DNA from: Flavimaricola marinus
Lineage (GTDB): Bacteria > Pseudomonadota > Alphaproteobacteria > Rhodobacterales > Rhodobacteraceae
Length of the DNA: 64,000 nt
Reading direction: 5' to 3'
Assembly: GCF_900184895.1 (NCBI RefSeq)
Contig: NZ_FXZK01000001.1
Location: forward strand, 1,178,001-1,242,000
A model generated the notes under the pieces. That model searched no databases. It saw nothing but the letters and a program-made list of their open reading frames with translations, and was not told the DNA's origin. Positions 33,086 to 42,409 of the stretch are shown here, in pieces. Positions within the stretch are counted from its first letter, which is position 1; each line of letters opens with the position of its first letter. The translations under genes and the position numbers were made by a program.

Positions 33086-34507
33086 ATGACGCCGCGCGGA
33101 ACCAAATACTGGAACAGTGGCACGATTCCGTTGATCGGCCCGGAGATCCTCGGGGATATCATCTCCGAGATCTCGGATCTGGCGATGGTCATATCCGAGA
33201 CCGGAACGATCCTGTCCGTGCTGGTCAATCCCTTGCAGGATTTTCGCCCCCATCTCGAAGACTGGGAAGGCAAGGACGTTCGCGAAACGCTGGCGCCGGA
33301 AAGCGTCGCCAAGCTCGACACCCGTCTGGCCGATTTTCTGGAGAACGGCCCGTCGCACCGCCCCATCGAGTTGAACCATGCCGAAGGCCCGAATGGCTGG
33401 GAATTCCCGATCCGCTATTCGCTCCATCGCATTGGGCCCGACGGGTCGATCCTGATGCTCGGCCGCGACTTGCGCCCGATTGCGGAGATGCAGCAGCAGC
33501 TCGTGAGAGCCCAGATCTCGCTTGAGCAGGACTTTGAAACGCAGCGCGAATCCGACGCCCGTTTCAGGATGATCATGGAACGCACAAACGAGGCGTTTGC
33601 CATCGTGTCGTTGCGGACCGGCCGCGTGACGGACTCAAACACCGTTGCAGCCAGCCTCTTGGGCATGGCGGGCGACGACTTGCAGGATGCGCCTTTCGCC
33701 CCGGAATTCGAACTGCGCAAGCGGGGCGACGTGATGGAGGCGTTGAGCGCACAGGCCATTGCCGACCGCCCAATGCCTGTTCAGGTCACGTCCCGCAAGT
33801 CCGGCACCCATCTGCGCATCATTCCCACGATGTTCCGCGCCTCTGGCGAGCGGCTCCTGATGTGCCGGATCGAGCCGGAGGAGGGTGGCTCGATCATTGC
33901 CGACAGCCTGTCATCCAACCTCGCCGCGCTTTATCAGCAGGGCCCTGATTCCATCGTCTTTACCGATGCCGCCGGCAAGATCCTGGCTGCCAACGAGAGC
34001 TTTCTCAACCTGATAGAGGCCGCTCATGATCTGAGCGTCAAGGGACGCACACTCGGCGATTACCTGATGCGCGGGTCCGTCGACCTGAAGGTGCTTACCG
34101 AGAACGCGGCCCGTTCGGGCAGGATGCGGGCCTATCCGACCAAGGTCGTCGGTGCGTTTGGCACTCCACGCACCGTCGAGATCGCGGTGACCTGTATTCA
34201 GGCGGGGGATTCGTCGGTCTTTGCCCATGTCATCCGCGACGCAAGCCGCACCGATCATCTGCGCCCGGTTCGCACCCCGGTCACGGACGACAACGTCCGG
34301 TCGGTCATGGAATTGGTCGGTAGCGCGTCCCTCAAGGACATTGTCGCCGAGACCACCAACGTCGTTGAGAAAATGTGCATCGAGACGGCTGTCGAGTTGA
34401 CGATGAACAACCGCGTCGCCGCGGCGGAGATGCTCGGCCTGTCCCGGCAATCTCTCTACGTGAAACTGCGCAAATACGGACTGTTGGCGCGGGACGATCC
34501 AAGCTGA
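33086..34507 (+). CDS. ppsR: PpsR/CrtJ, redox-responsive repressor of photosynthesis genes
   Basis: A 473-aa protein with PAS-type domains (IGPEILGDIISEISDLAMVIS; DARFRMIMERTNEAFAIVSL; DSIVFTDAAGKILAANESFL) and a C-terminal Fis-type HTH (NNRVAAAEMLGLSRQSLYVKL). Two cysteines match the redox pair known from Rhodobacter: Cys260 (LLMCRIE) and Cys431 (EKMCIETA) just before the HTH. It represses bch, crt and puc genes under oxygen by binding TGT-N12-ACA. The start at 33086 gives the usual length. Confidence 0.95.
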   Translation: MTPRGTKYWNSGTIPLIGPEILGDIISEISDLAMVISETGTILSVLVNPLQDFRPHLEDWEGKDVRETLAPESVAKLDTRLADFLENGPSHRPIELNHAEGPNGWEFPIRYSLHRIGPDGSILMLGRDLRPIAEMQQQLVRAQISLEQDFETQRESDARFRMIMERTNEAFAIVSLRTGRVTDSNTVAASLLGMAGDDLQDAPFAPEFELRKRGDVMEALSAQAIADRPMPVQVTSRKSGTHLRIIPTMFRASGERLLMCRIEPEEGGSIIADSLSSNLAALYQQGPDSIVFTDAAGKILAANESFLNLIEAAHDLSVKGRTLGDYLMRGSVDLKVLTENAARSGRMRAYPTKVVGAFGTPRTVEIAVTCIQAGDSSVFAHVIRDASRTDHLRPVRTPVTDDNVRSVMELVGSASLKDIVAETTNVVEKMCIETAVELTMNNRVAAAEMLGLSRQSLYVKLRKYGLLARDDPS

Positions 34508-34601
34508 TCGCCACAACCCACTGATACCAAACAAGCGACGAGGATCGGCGGGCAGGATTGCCGGTTGGCTTGGCCTGTCGTCGGCATATTGCTCCGCGAT
34601 A

Positions 34602-34654
34602 TGTCCAGTTTGGTTTACACTTGCAGACTCCGCATCTGTCACTCTAGACTGACA
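34602..34654. promoter_or_regulatory. Tandem PpsR sites in the bchG promoter
   Basis: TGTCCAGTTTGGTTTACA (34602-34619) and TGTCACTCTAGACTGACA (34637-34654) are both perfect TGT-N12-ACA palindromes separated by 17 bp. The second ends 2 nt before the bchG ATG. A -10-like TAGACT (34645-34650) lies within it, with TTGCAG 18 bp upstream. Confidence 0.85.
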
Positions 34655-34656
34655 GC

Positions 34657-35568
34657 ATGACAGTTGCATCCGCATTCCCGTCGGTGCCGCGCCGTTGGCC
34701 AGAGCCACGCGCCGCGCTGCGCCTGATCAAGCCGGTGACATGGTTTCCACCGATGTGGGCCTATCTCTGCGGCGCCGTCTCGTCCGGTGCGTCGCCGTCG
34801 GGCCAATGGGGGTTGGTGGTGCTCGGCGTCGTGCTTGCCGGGCCGGTTGTCTGCGGGATGAGCCAAGCGGCGAATGACTGGTGCGACCGCCACGTCGACG
34901 CCATCAACGAGCCTGATCGCCCGATCCCGTCGGGACGAATCCCCGGCCGTTGGGGCCTGTGGATCGCTCTGGCCATGACCGTCCTGTCGCTGATCATCGG
35001 TTGGCAACTCGGCCCGTGGGGCTTTGGCGCGACGATCCTCGGCGTTGCCGCCGCGTGGGCCTATTCCGCCGAGCCGATCCGGCTCAAGCGTTCTGGCTGG
35101 TGGGGCCCCGGAGTCTGCGGGCTGAGCTATGAGACCTTGCCGTGGCTGACCGGCGCTGCCGTGATGGCCGCCGGCGCACCACGGTTCGAGATCGTCGCGA
35201 TCGCCGTTCTTTACGGGCTGGGCGCGCATGGCATCATGACGTTGAACGACTTCAAGGCGCTTGAGGGCGACCGCCAGACGGGCGTGAACTCCCTACCCGT
35301 GACCATGGGTCCGGAGCGCGCCGCGCGGTTGGCCTGCTGGGTGATGGCGGTGCCGCAGGTCGTCGTGATCGCCCTGCTCGTCCTGTGGGACAAGCCGCTC
35401 CATGCGGTTGCCATCGCGATCCTGCTCGGCGCTCAGGCCGCGGCGATGCGGGTGATGCTCCGTGATCCGAAGGGCAAGGCCCCTTGGTACAACGGCACGG
35501 GAATTCTGTTTTACATCAGCGGCATGATGATTTCGGCCTATGCCCTGCGCGGATTGGGAGTGATCTGA
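34657..35568 (+). CDS. bchG: Bacteriochlorophyll synthase
   Basis: A 303-aa UbiA-family prenyltransferase that attaches geranylgeranyl or phytyl diphosphate to bacteriochlorophyllide a. About eight membrane helices, with the Mg-diphosphate motif NDWCDRHVDAINEPDRPIPS near 88-106 and a second Asp-rich loop NDFKALEGDRQ. No ribosome-binding site is visible and the second PpsR site abuts the ATG. The stop overlaps the next start by 1 nt. Confidence 0.95.
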   Translation: MTVASAFPSVPRRWPEPRAALRLIKPVTWFPPMWAYLCGAVSSGASPSGQWGLVVLGVVLAGPVVCGMSQAANDWCDRHVDAINEPDRPIPSGRIPGRWGLWIALAMTVLSLIIGWQLGPWGFGATILGVAAAWAYSAEPIRLKRSGWWGPGVCGLSYETLPWLTGAAVMAAGAPRFEIVAIAVLYGLGAHGIMTLNDFKALEGDRQTGVNSLPVTMGPERAARLACWVMAVPQVVVIALLVLWDKPLHAVAIAILLGAQAAAMRVMLRDPKGKAPWYNGTGILFYISGMMISAYALRGLGVI

Positions 35569-36851
35569 TGAACACGCTATCCTGGAGCCAGATCGTGCGC
35601 CTTGGCCTCGTGCAGATGTGCCTCGGCGCGATTGTCGTGCTGACCACTTCGACGCTCAACCGCCTGATGGTGGTGGAGCTTTCGTTGCCTGCAGTTCTGC
35701 CCGGTGCGCTGGTCGGTCTGCACTATGGCATTCAGATCACGCGGCCGCATTGGGGCTTTGCCTCCGACATCGGCGGCGGCCGGACCCGGTTCATCATTGG
35801 CGGCATGGCCGTGCTGGGGGCGGGCGCGATGCTGGCCGCGATGGCGGTGCCGATGTTTGCCACGAGCTTTGGCCTTGGCCTCACCGTGTCGATCCTCGCC
35901 TATGCGATGATTGGGATGGGGGTCGGCGCCTCGGGCACGTCCTTGCTGGCGTTGCTCGCCACGGCGACCGCCGCCCGGCGACGTCCGGCAGCGGCGACGA
36001 TCACTTGGCTGATGATGATCTTTGGCATCGCCATGACCGCAGGACTGGTCGGCGGGATGCTCGACCCCTATAGCCCGGCGCGGCTCTTGCAAGTCGTGGG
36101 CGCCGTATGCCTGATCGCCGTGTTGCTGACTGCGGTCGCGGTCTGGGGCATCGAGCGGTCGGTCCGTTCGGTGCGAGAGGCTGATCCGGCACCCTTTCGT
36201 GAGGGCCTGACCGAAGTGTGGCAAGAGCCTCGCGCCCGCAATTTCACGCTGTTCGTGTTCCTCTCGATGACCGCCTACTTCATGCAGGAACTGATCCTGG
36301 AGCCCTATGCGGGCCTCGTCTTCAGCTTTACCCCCGGCCAATCGACGCAACTGTCAGGGGCGCAAAACGGCGGCGTCTTTCTGGGTATGTTGACCGTGGG
36401 CATCGTGGCGACCGGATTTCGGATCGGCGCGCTGCGCAATTGGGTCGTCGTCGGCTGTCTTGGCTCGGCCGTGGCGCTGGCCGGCATCACGCTTGTCGGA
36501 CCCTTGGGGCCGGGTGCGCCTTTGGTGCCGGTGGTTGTCGCTCTGGGCTTTTTCAACGGCATGTTCGCCGTCGCGGCGATCGGGTCGATGATGGCGCTGG
36601 CGGGCGAGGGCAAGGGCCACCGAGAAGGCACCCGAATGGGCCTGTGGGGCGCGGCGCAGGCCGTGGCCGCGGGCTTTGGCGGGCTGGTCGGTGCGGCGAT
36701 GGTCGACCTGATGCGGACGACCCTGACCGACGTGCAAGCCTTTGGCACTGTGTTTCTTTTCGAGGCGGGATTGTTTGTCGCGGCGGCCCTGATGGCCGCG
36801 AAAGTCATGGATCGGCGGGTCGCTCCGTCGACATTGGTTCCGGGAGAGTGA
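35568..36851 (+). CDS. PucC-family MFS protein of the bchG-bchP operon
   Basis: A 427-aa, 12-helix membrane protein of the BCD/PucC family, related to LhaA: STLNRLMVVELSLPA near helix 1, HYGIQITRPHWGFASDIGGGRTRFIIGG, and MQELILEPYAGLVFSF. It corresponds to orf428/bch2 found between bchG and bchP in Rhodobacter. A role in moving late bacteriochlorophyll intermediates is suggested by context, not proven. Confidence 0.9.
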   Translation: MNTLSWSQIVRLGLVQMCLGAIVVLTTSTLNRLMVVELSLPAVLPGALVGLHYGIQITRPHWGFASDIGGGRTRFIIGGMAVLGAGAMLAAMAVPMFATSFGLGLTVSILAYAMIGMGVGASGTSLLALLATATAARRRPAAATITWLMMIFGIAMTAGLVGGMLDPYSPARLLQVVGAVCLIAVLLTAVAVWGIERSVRSVREADPAPFREGLTEVWQEPRARNFTLFVFLSMTAYFMQELILEPYAGLVFSFTPGQSTQLSGAQNGGVFLGMLTVGIVATGFRIGALRNWVVVGCLGSAVALAGITLVGPLGPGAPLVPVVVALGFFNGMFAVAAIGSMMALAGEGKGHREGTRMGLWGAAQAVAAGFGGLVGAAMVDLMRTTLTDVQAFGTVFLFEAGLFVAAALMAAKVMDRRVAPSTLVPGE

Positions 36852-36853
36852 AC

Positions 36854-38035
36854 ATGGAATATGACGTCGTCGTCGTGGGCGGAGGACCGTCCGGCGCAAC
36901 CGCCGCCGAGGATCTGGCCCGCTCTGGATTGACCGTGGCGCTGCTGGACCGGGCCGGCAGGATCAAGCCCTGTGGGGGTGCCGTGCCGCCCCGGATGATC
37001 GCGGATTTCCACATTCCCGACAGTCAGATCGTGGCCAAGATCCAGACCGCCCGGATGATCTCTCCCACCGGGCGGCATGTCGATATTCCGATTGAGAATG
37101 GTTTCGTCGGCATGGTCGACCGCGAGCATTTCGACGAATTTCTGCGCACCCGCGCGCAAGAGGCGGGTGCGGATCGCTATGCCGGGACCTATACCCGGAT
37201 CGACCGCAGCGGCGACAGGCCCGAGGTCGTATATCGCGACAAGGCCAGCGGCACGGAAACGCGCCTGGCAACGAAGATGATCATCGGCGCAGACGGTGCC
37301 CGATCGAACGTGGCGCGGGACGAAGTGCCCGGCGGAGACAAAATCCCCTATGTCATTGCTTACCACGAAATCATTGAGGCTCCGTTAAGGACGGAAAATT
37401 ATGATCCAGTGCGCTGCGACGTGATCTATGACGGCGCGATTTCGCCCGACTTTTATGGCTGGATTTTCCCTCATGGGGGGCAGGCCAGCGTCGGCATGGG
37501 GTCGATGGTTAAGTCGGTCGACCTCAAGGTCGCCACCGCCGCCCTGCGCGAAACGGCCGGGCTGACTGACTGCAAGACGATCCGCCGCGAGGGCGCGCCG
37601 ATCCCGCTCAAGCCATTGGATCGGTGGGATAATGGCCGCGACGTCGTGCTGGCCGGGGATGCCGCCGGTGTGGTTGCGCCGTCGTCCGGTGAGGGGATAT
37701 ACTATGCCATGGTCGGTGGTCGCGTGGCGGCGACGGCGGTGGCGGCCAAGCTCAAGACCGGTCGGATCAAGGACCTGCAACTGGCGCGCAAGCTGTTTTT
37801 GCGCGAACATGGTCAGGTCTTTCGGGTGTTGGGCGCAATGCAGAATGCATACTATCGCAGCGACGAAAGGCGCGAGCGGTTCGTGTCGCTCTGCCACGAT
37901 ATTGATGTGCAAAAACTGACGTTTGAGGCCTATATGAACAAGAAGCTGGTAAAGGCCAGACCCCTTGCCCACCTCAAGATCGGGGCCAAGAACCTTGCCC
38001 ATTTGAGCGGCCTCGTGTCGCCTTTGCGGACCTGA
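36854..38035 (+). CDS. bchP: Geranylgeranyl bacteriochlorophyll reductase
   Basis: A 393-aa FAD/NADPH flavoenzyme that reduces the geranylgeranyl tail to phytyl. The FAD-binding VVVVGGGPSGATAAEDLARS is at the N-terminus, RIKPCGGAVPPRMI and HGGQASVGMGS follow, and the second FAD motif is VLAGDAAGVVAPSSGEGI. A GGGAG site precedes the ATG, 2 nt after the preceding stop. Confidence 0.96.
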   Translation: MEYDVVVVGGGPSGATAAEDLARSGLTVALLDRAGRIKPCGGAVPPRMIADFHIPDSQIVAKIQTARMISPTGRHVDIPIENGFVGMVDREHFDEFLRTRAQEAGADRYAGTYTRIDRSGDRPEVVYRDKASGTETRLATKMIIGADGARSNVARDEVPGGDKIPYVIAYHEIIEAPLRTENYDPVRCDVIYDGAISPDFYGWIFPHGGQASVGMGSMVKSVDLKVATAALRETAGLTDCKTIRREGAPIPLKPLDRWDNGRDVVLAGDAAGVVAPSSGEGIYYAMVGGRVAATAVAAKLKTGRIKDLQLARKLFLREHGQVFRVLGAMQNAYYRSDERRERFVSLCHDIDVQKLTFEAYMNKKLVKARPLAHLKIGAKNLAHLSGLVSPLRT

Positions 38036-38039
38036 GCCT

Positions 38040-38570
38040 GTGCCGGTGATGATCCCCGCCTGGGTCGACGGCGCCCTGACTCCGGTGGAGAAGTTGGAGG
38101 TGCATCAGCGCGGCCTGCGTCACAAGGCCGTCAGCGTCTTTGTTCTGAGCGAAGGCCGCGTGCTGATCCAGCGCCGGGCCTTGGGCAAATACCACACGCC
38201 CGGCCTGTGGGCGAACACCTGCTGCACCCATCCCGACTGGTCCGAAGACCCGGCCGACTGCGCCGTCCGCCGCCTGGACGAAGAGCTTGGGATCAAAGGG
38301 ATTTATCCCACTTTCCGCGACCGTGTCGAATACCGTGCGGAGGTGGGAAATGGCCTGATCGAGCACGAGCTGGTCGACATATTCGTGGCGATGGCGCCGG
38401 CCGATTTGCGCGTTGCCCCGAACCCTGACGAGGTCATGGCGACCCGCTGGGTCGACCTTTATGATCTAGCTGCGGAAGTGGCCCGGCGGCCCTCCGAGTT
38501 CACCCCTTGGATGCGCATTTACATGGCCGAGCACAAGGACGCGATCTTTGGGACGCTGGCCCGCGCCTGA
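38040..38570 (+). CDS. idi: Isopentenyl-diphosphate delta-isomerase, type 1
   Basis: A 176-aa Nudix-fold enzyme interconverting IPP and DMAPP for carotenoid and phytyl synthesis. It contains RHKAVSVFVL, the catalytic Cys in GLWANTCCTHP and the metal-binding CAVRRLDEELG. The GTG at 38040 or the ATG at 38049 (MIPAWVDG) may start it; the latter matches the family N-terminus. Last gene of the bchG operon. Confidence 0.93.
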   Translation: MPVMIPAWVDGALTPVEKLEVHQRGLRHKAVSVFVLSEGRVLIQRRALGKYHTPGLWANTCCTHPDWSEDPADCAVRRLDEELGIKGIYPTFRDRVEYRAEVGNGLIEHELVDIFVAMAPADLRVAPNPDEVMATRWVDLYDLAAEVARRPSEFTPWMRIYMAEHKDAIFGTLARA

Positions 38571-38614
38571 GCCCGAATCAAAGAGTTAATCCACCGAAAT
38601 TGCCTGCGGTCTGC

Positions 38615-38643
38615 CGTCGGTGTGACGTCGGTATCCCGTCGGT
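38615..38643. repeat. Three CGTCGGT iterons with 11-bp period
   Basis: CGTCGGT occurs at 38615-38621, 38626-38632 and 38637-38643, exactly 11 bp apart, so all three lie on nearly the same face of the helix. They lie 45 bp after idi in the 466-bp idi-dxs gap. A protein-binding array is possible. Confidence 0.5.
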
Positions 38644-38695
38644 GCCATTACCGACATTTCGAGTGTTATAGCTGCGACCGTTGCATGAGACGCAA

Positions 38696-39026
38696 GCCGG
38701 GCGATCGACTGCTCGCGGGGTGGCGATCCGCCCACGGTGTTGGGCGATTTATGGTCGGGTTGCCAGAGCTGGGATCGAGCCGTGCGCTGCGGGTGACGGA
38801 TCGCCAGCCCGTCGGGGCGGGCAGTCGATGGTCCGGCGGCCTTCGGCCTTTGCTCCGGACCAATCACACGAGCCGGGCGATGGTCTGCCTTGGCAGAGGC
38901 GATCCGGCGGTAGTGTTGGGCGGATTATTGTCGGTTTGCTGGTGCCGGGATCGAGCCGTGTGCTGCGAGCGCCAGATCGCCGGGGCGGGCCGCCGATGCC
39001 CGGCGCCTTCGGCTCGATCCCGGACC
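38696..39026. repeat. Imperfect ~160-bp tandem repeat between idi and dxs
   Basis: Unit 1 (38696-38861) and unit 2 (38872-39026) share long segments in the same order: GCCGGGCGAT, GGCGATCCG, GTGTTGGGCG, GGGATCGAGCCGTG, a GATCGCC then GGGGCGGGC pair, GCCTTCGGC and CGGACC. Unit 2 carries a perfect 13-bp inverted repeat, CCGGGATCGAGCC at 38945-38957 with its complement at 39011-39023. Unit 1 instead has GGTCCGG paired with CCGGACC. No convincing coding frame is seen; the region between the convergent idi and dxs otherwise appears empty. Confidence 0.7.
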
Positions 39027-39036
39027 TGACGCCGCC

Positions 39037-41004
39037 CTAGACCGACGCGCCGATTCGGTTTGCTTTGATCCCCGCCGCTTCCATCGCCGTTGCCGCGATG
39101 TCGACCGCCGTCAGCCCGGCTTCGGCATACATCGCGTCGGGCGCGGCGTGGTCGATGAACCGGTCGGGCAGCGTCATGGTCCGCATCTGGCAGGAGCCGC
39201 CCAGCAGCCCTTCGTTGGCCGCCATGTGCAGCACCATCGCGCCAAAGCCGCCTTGCGCCCCTTGCTCGACGGTGATCACCGCCTTGTGGTGCCGCATGAG
39301 TTGCCGGATCAGCGGCTTGTCCAGAGGCTTGGCAAAGCGGGCATCGACGATGGTGGTGCCGACCCGGTGCTCGCGCAGCAGTTTCGCCGCCTTGCGGCAT
39401 TCCCCCAGATGCGCCCCGAAGGAGAGCAGCGCCACGTCCGAGCCTTCGGCGACCACCCTGCCCTTGCCGATTTCGAGGACCGCGCCGCGATCCGGCATCG
39501 CCAATCCTTCGCCTTCGCCGCGTGGGTAGCGGAAGGCGATCGGGCCGTCGTCATAGGCGGCGGCGGTGCGCACCATGTGCATCAGTTCGACCTCGTCGCC
39601 GGCGGCCATGACGACCATGTTCGGCAGGGCGGCCAGATAGCCGATGTCGAAGGCCCCTGCGTGGGTCGGCCCGTCGGCCCCGACCAGCCCGGCCCGGTCA
39701 ATCGCGAACCGCACCGGCAGGTTTTGCAGCGCGACGTCGTGAACGATCTGGTCGTAGCCCCGTTGCAGAAACGTCGAGTAGATCGCGGCGAAGGGTTTGA
39801 GCCCGCTGCCCGCCATGGCGGCGGCAAAGGTCACGGCGTGCTGCTCTGCGATACCGACGTCGAAGACGCGGCTGGCGAACCGCTTGCCCATGATGTCGAC
39901 CCCGGTCCCGGAGGGCATCGCGGCGGTGACCGCGACGATGGACGGATCGAGTGCGGCCTCTTGCGTCAACGCCTGGCCGAAGACCTTTGTGTAGCTCGGT
40001 GCGTTGGGAATGGATTTCGCCTGAGCCCCGGTGCCGACGTTGAACTTGCCGACGCCATGGTATTTGTCGGCGGAGGTTTCGGCGGGGGCGTAGCCTTTGC
40101 CCTTGACCGTGCAGACGTGGATCAGCACCGGCCCGGTGGCGCGGGTGCGTGCCGCCCGGAGCACCGGCAGAAGCTGCGACATGTCGTGCCCGTCGATCGG
40201 CCCGATGTAGGAAAACCCGAGCTGCTCGAACAGCGTCCCCTGCCCGCCCGGAAGCCCGGTGACCAGTTGCCGCGCCCGCCGCGCGTGTTCGCGCAGGGGT
40301 CCGGGCAGAGCGGCCTCGAATCCTTCGGCCATCTTTTGCATGTCGCCCATCGGCGAGGCGTAGAGGCCGGAAAGGTATTTCGACATCGCCCCCACGGGCG
40401 GCGCGATGGACATTTCGTTGTCGTTGAGGATGACGAACATCCGGCGGCCCTCGTGGCCCGCGTTGTTCATCGCCTCGTAGGCCATGCCCGCGGAGATCGA
40501 GCCGTCGCCGATCACCGCGATGGAATCGCCCGTCGGCTGCCCCATGTCACGCGCCACGGCAAAGCCGAGGGCGGCGCTGATCGAGGTGGAGCTATGCGCG
40601 GCACCGAACGGGTCGTAGGCGCTCTCGGATCGCTTGGTGAAGCCGGACAGCCCGCCCTCTTGCCGCAGAGTGCGGATCCGGTCGCGCCGCCCGGTGAGCA
40701 CCTTGTGCGGGTAGCATTGGTGGCCGACGTCCCAGACGAGCTTGTCGCGGGGCGTGTCGAACACGGCGTGCAGCGCGACGGCCAGCTCCACCACGCCAAG
40801 CGAGGAGCCGAGGTGCCCGCCGGTTTCGGACACGGCCGAGACGACTTCGGCACGCAGCTCATCGGCCACCAGCGTCAGATCGCTGTCGGACATCCGCCGC
40901 AGATCGGCGGGGCCTGCGACGCGGTCCAGCGTCGGTGTCGCGGGCCTGTCGTTGAGCCCGTCATCGGGCCTGTCTGCGGGGCGATCTGCGGGGCCATGTG
41001 TCAT
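39037..41004 (-). CDS. dxs: 1-deoxy-D-xylulose-5-phosphate synthase
   Basis: A 655-aa TPP enzyme joining pyruvate and glyceraldehyde 3-phosphate in the MEP isoprenoid pathway. It has [18 protein letters not shown], the TPP motif [19 protein letters not shown] and [15 protein letters not shown]. The start at 41004 has AAGGA upstream and gives a short Asp/Arg/Pro-rich lead ([17 protein letters not shown]) before the conserved domain. Behind puf, as in Rhodobacter, it couples isoprenoid supply to photosystem synthesis. Confidence 0.95.
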   Translation of the reverse strand: MTHGPADRPADRPDDGLNDRPATPTLDRVAGPADLRRMSDSDLTLVADELRAEVVSAVSETGGHLGSSLGVVELAVALHAVFDTPRDKLVWDVGHQCYPHKVLTGRRDRIRTLRQEGGLSGFTKRSESAYDPFGAAHSSTSISAALGFAVARDMGQPTGDSIAVIGDGSISAGMAYEAMNNAGHEGRRMFVILNDNEMSIAPPVGAMSKYLSGLYASPMGDMQKMAEGFEAALPGPLREHARRARQLVTGLPGGQGTLFEQLGFSYIGPIDGHDMSQLLPVLRAARTRATGPVLIHVCTVKGKGYAPAETSADKYHGVGKFNVGTGAQAKSIPNAPSYTKVFGQALTQEAALDPSIVAVTAAMPSGTGVDIMGKRFASRVFDVGIAEQHAVTFAAAMAGSGLKPFAAIYSTFLQRGYDQIVHDVALQNLPVRFAIDRAGLVGADGPTHAGAFDIGYLAALPNMVVMAAGDEVELMHMVRTAAAYDDGPIAFRYPRGEGEGLAMPDRGAVLEIGKGRVVAEGSDVALLSFGAHLGECRKAAKLLREHRVGTTIVDARFAKPLDKPLIRQLMRHHKAVITVEQGAQGGFGAMVLHMAANEGLLGGSCQMRTMTLPDRFIDHAAPDAMYAEAGLTAVDIAATAMEAAGIKANRIGASV

Positions 41005-41081
41005 CTGCGTATCCTTTTCGGCCAAAAGGCCCTAAGACGGAAATGGCGCCACACCGGTATTGAGCCGCTGCGACGCCATTC

Positions 41082-41207
41082 TCCTGTAGCCAACAGGAAG
41101 GGAACTGGAGCTTTCGCGTGCGACGACAGCCCCAAGTATCGGACCATTCCGGGAGGGAGGGCCCGATCGGCATGGAACCGGCGGCATGCGTCGCTGCGGC
41201 CGGTTCC
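41082..41207 (-). ncRNA. Structured puf 3' region (two hairpins), possible sRNA source
   Basis: The 211-bp pufX-dxs gap contains GGAACCGGC (41174-41182) paired with GCCGGTTCC (41199-41207), a 9-bp stem just after the pufX stop. It also has TCCTGT-AGCCA-ACAGGA (41082-41098). Neither has a T-run. In Rhodobacter sphaeroides this interval yields the sRNA PcrX from the puf 3' UTR; whether an equivalent exists here is inference from position. Confidence 0.4.
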
Positions 41208-41215
41208 GATCTGCG

Positions 41216-41455
41216 TCAGACCACGTCGGTCTGAGTGAGGGCCGGCACCTCGAGCGCCGACCACGGTGTCGGATCCGGTGCCTCGCGCGCCCGGTCGGGC
41301 AGCGCCCCACCGATGGCCGCGATCACCGCGATGATCAGCCAGATCGCCAGAACGAAGACCATCGCGTAGCCTGCGCCCTTGAGCATCAGGAAGGTGACTT
41401 CGGCGCTGAGCTTGCTCTTGGCAGAGAGCCCGAGGGGCGAGTTATCGTCGCTCAT
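41216..41455 (-). CDS. pufX: PufX, LH1 ring-opening protein
   Basis: A 79-aa protein with one membrane helix. The segment FLMLKGAGYAM at the start of the helix corresponds to the MKGAGW-type segment of Rhodobacter PufX, and the downstream ALPDRA and length agree. PufX lets quinone leave the LH1-RC complex and promotes core dimers in Rhodobacter. It takes the place that pufC holds in most Roseobacter clusters, 13 nt after pufM. The rest of the chain is divergent, as usual for PufX. Confidence 0.85.
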   Translation of the reverse strand: MSDDNSPLGLSAKSKLSAEVTFLMLKGAGYAMVFVLAIWLIIAVIAAIGGALPDRAREAPDPTPWSALEVPALTQTDVV

Positions 41456-41468
41456 GCTGTTTCTCCTC

Positions 41469-42395
41469 TCAGTTCAGGGGGGCATAGCCGTGGGTTTGCG
41501 CCCAGACATACCAGTTGTCGACGACCGTGCCGGAAAGCAGGATCCCGATGCCGCCTGTCAGCGGTGTGAGGACTGCAAACCACCACGCCCAGCGGTGGAT
41601 ACCTTCCATCGTGGCGTTGAAGCCCATGGTCCAGCGCCAGAACAAGGCCGCCCGTTCCGAGGCCGTGCCCCGATCCACGATCTGTTCGATCTCGCGTTCG
41701 CCGCCGAAACGGCTGACCGCTAGAATGGTCGCTCCATGCATCGCGAACAGGAGTGCCGAGCCGTAGAGGAAGGCGATCGAGAGCGCGTGGAACGGGTTGT
41801 AGAACAGGTTGCCGTGGGTGATGGAGAACAGGTTCGTCCAGTCGAGGTGCGGGAAGATCCCGTAGGGCACCGCTTCGGACCAGCTGCCCAGCATGATCGG
41901 CCGGATCAGCCCTAGCACGAGGATCAGCCACAGCAGCGCCGCGAAGGCCCATGCCACGTGATGCCCCATCCCGAGCGCCGTCGCCCGGTTGTATGTCCGC
42001 ACCCACCAGGTGCCGCACCCAACCAGAAAGAAGAACGACGCGATCAGCCACCAGCCGCCGTCATTGAGCGGCGCGAAGCCCAGCCCGTATTCCGGCCCCG
42101 GCGGCTCCAGAGCCAACCAGAACAGATCCCGAAAGAAAATCCCCGGCGAGTAATCGACCTGCGCCCAGAAATTCATCCCGATGATGAAGAACCAGGCCGC
42201 AAAGCAGACCACCGAGACGAGTCCGTAGGCCCCGAGGTGAACCGGCCCGATCTGGGCGTTTCCAAGTAGACCGGCGAGGGTGGAAAAGCGGGTGCCTTTC
42301 GTCCTGTTGCCGTCGGTCTCTGCGTTGGCGGACATGCCCATTTCGGGCGGTCCCTGAACCTGCACTTGCGTGAAGATATTCTGATATTCAGCCAT
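41469..42395 (-). CDS. pufM: Reaction centre M subunit
   Basis: A 308-aa, five-helix subunit binding bacteriochlorophyll, bacteriopheophytin, QA and the non-haem iron. [54 protein letters not shown] and [20 protein letters not shown] contain the conserved His and Glu ligands. The end (HGYAPLN) is typical. It lies 14 nt after pufL. Confidence 0.98.
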   Translation of the reverse strand: MAEYQNIFTQVQVQGPPEMGMSANAETDGNRTKGTRFSTLAGLLGNAQIGPVHLGAYGLVSVVCFAAWFFIIGMNFWAQVDYSPGIFFRDLFWLALEPPGPEYGLGFAPLNDGGWWLIASFFFLVGCGTWWVRTYNRATALGMGHHVAWAFAALLWLILVLGLIRPIMLGSWSEAVPYGIFPHLDWTNLFSITHGNLFYNPFHALSIAFLYGSALLFAMHGATILAVSRFGGEREIEQIVDRGTASERAALFWRWTMGFNATMEGIHRWAWWFAVLTPLTGGIGILLSGTVVDNWYVWAQTHGYAPLN

Positions 42396-42409
42396 TTTTC
42401 ATATCCTCC

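Noticed and set aside
38574-39036. Short open frames within the idi-dxs repeat region
   Set aside because: Frames differ between the two repeat units, lack ribosome-binding sites and show no family sequence.
41005-41025. TTG start extending dxs by seven codons
   Set aside because: The AAGGA site lies just before ATG 41004, and the extension overlaps it.
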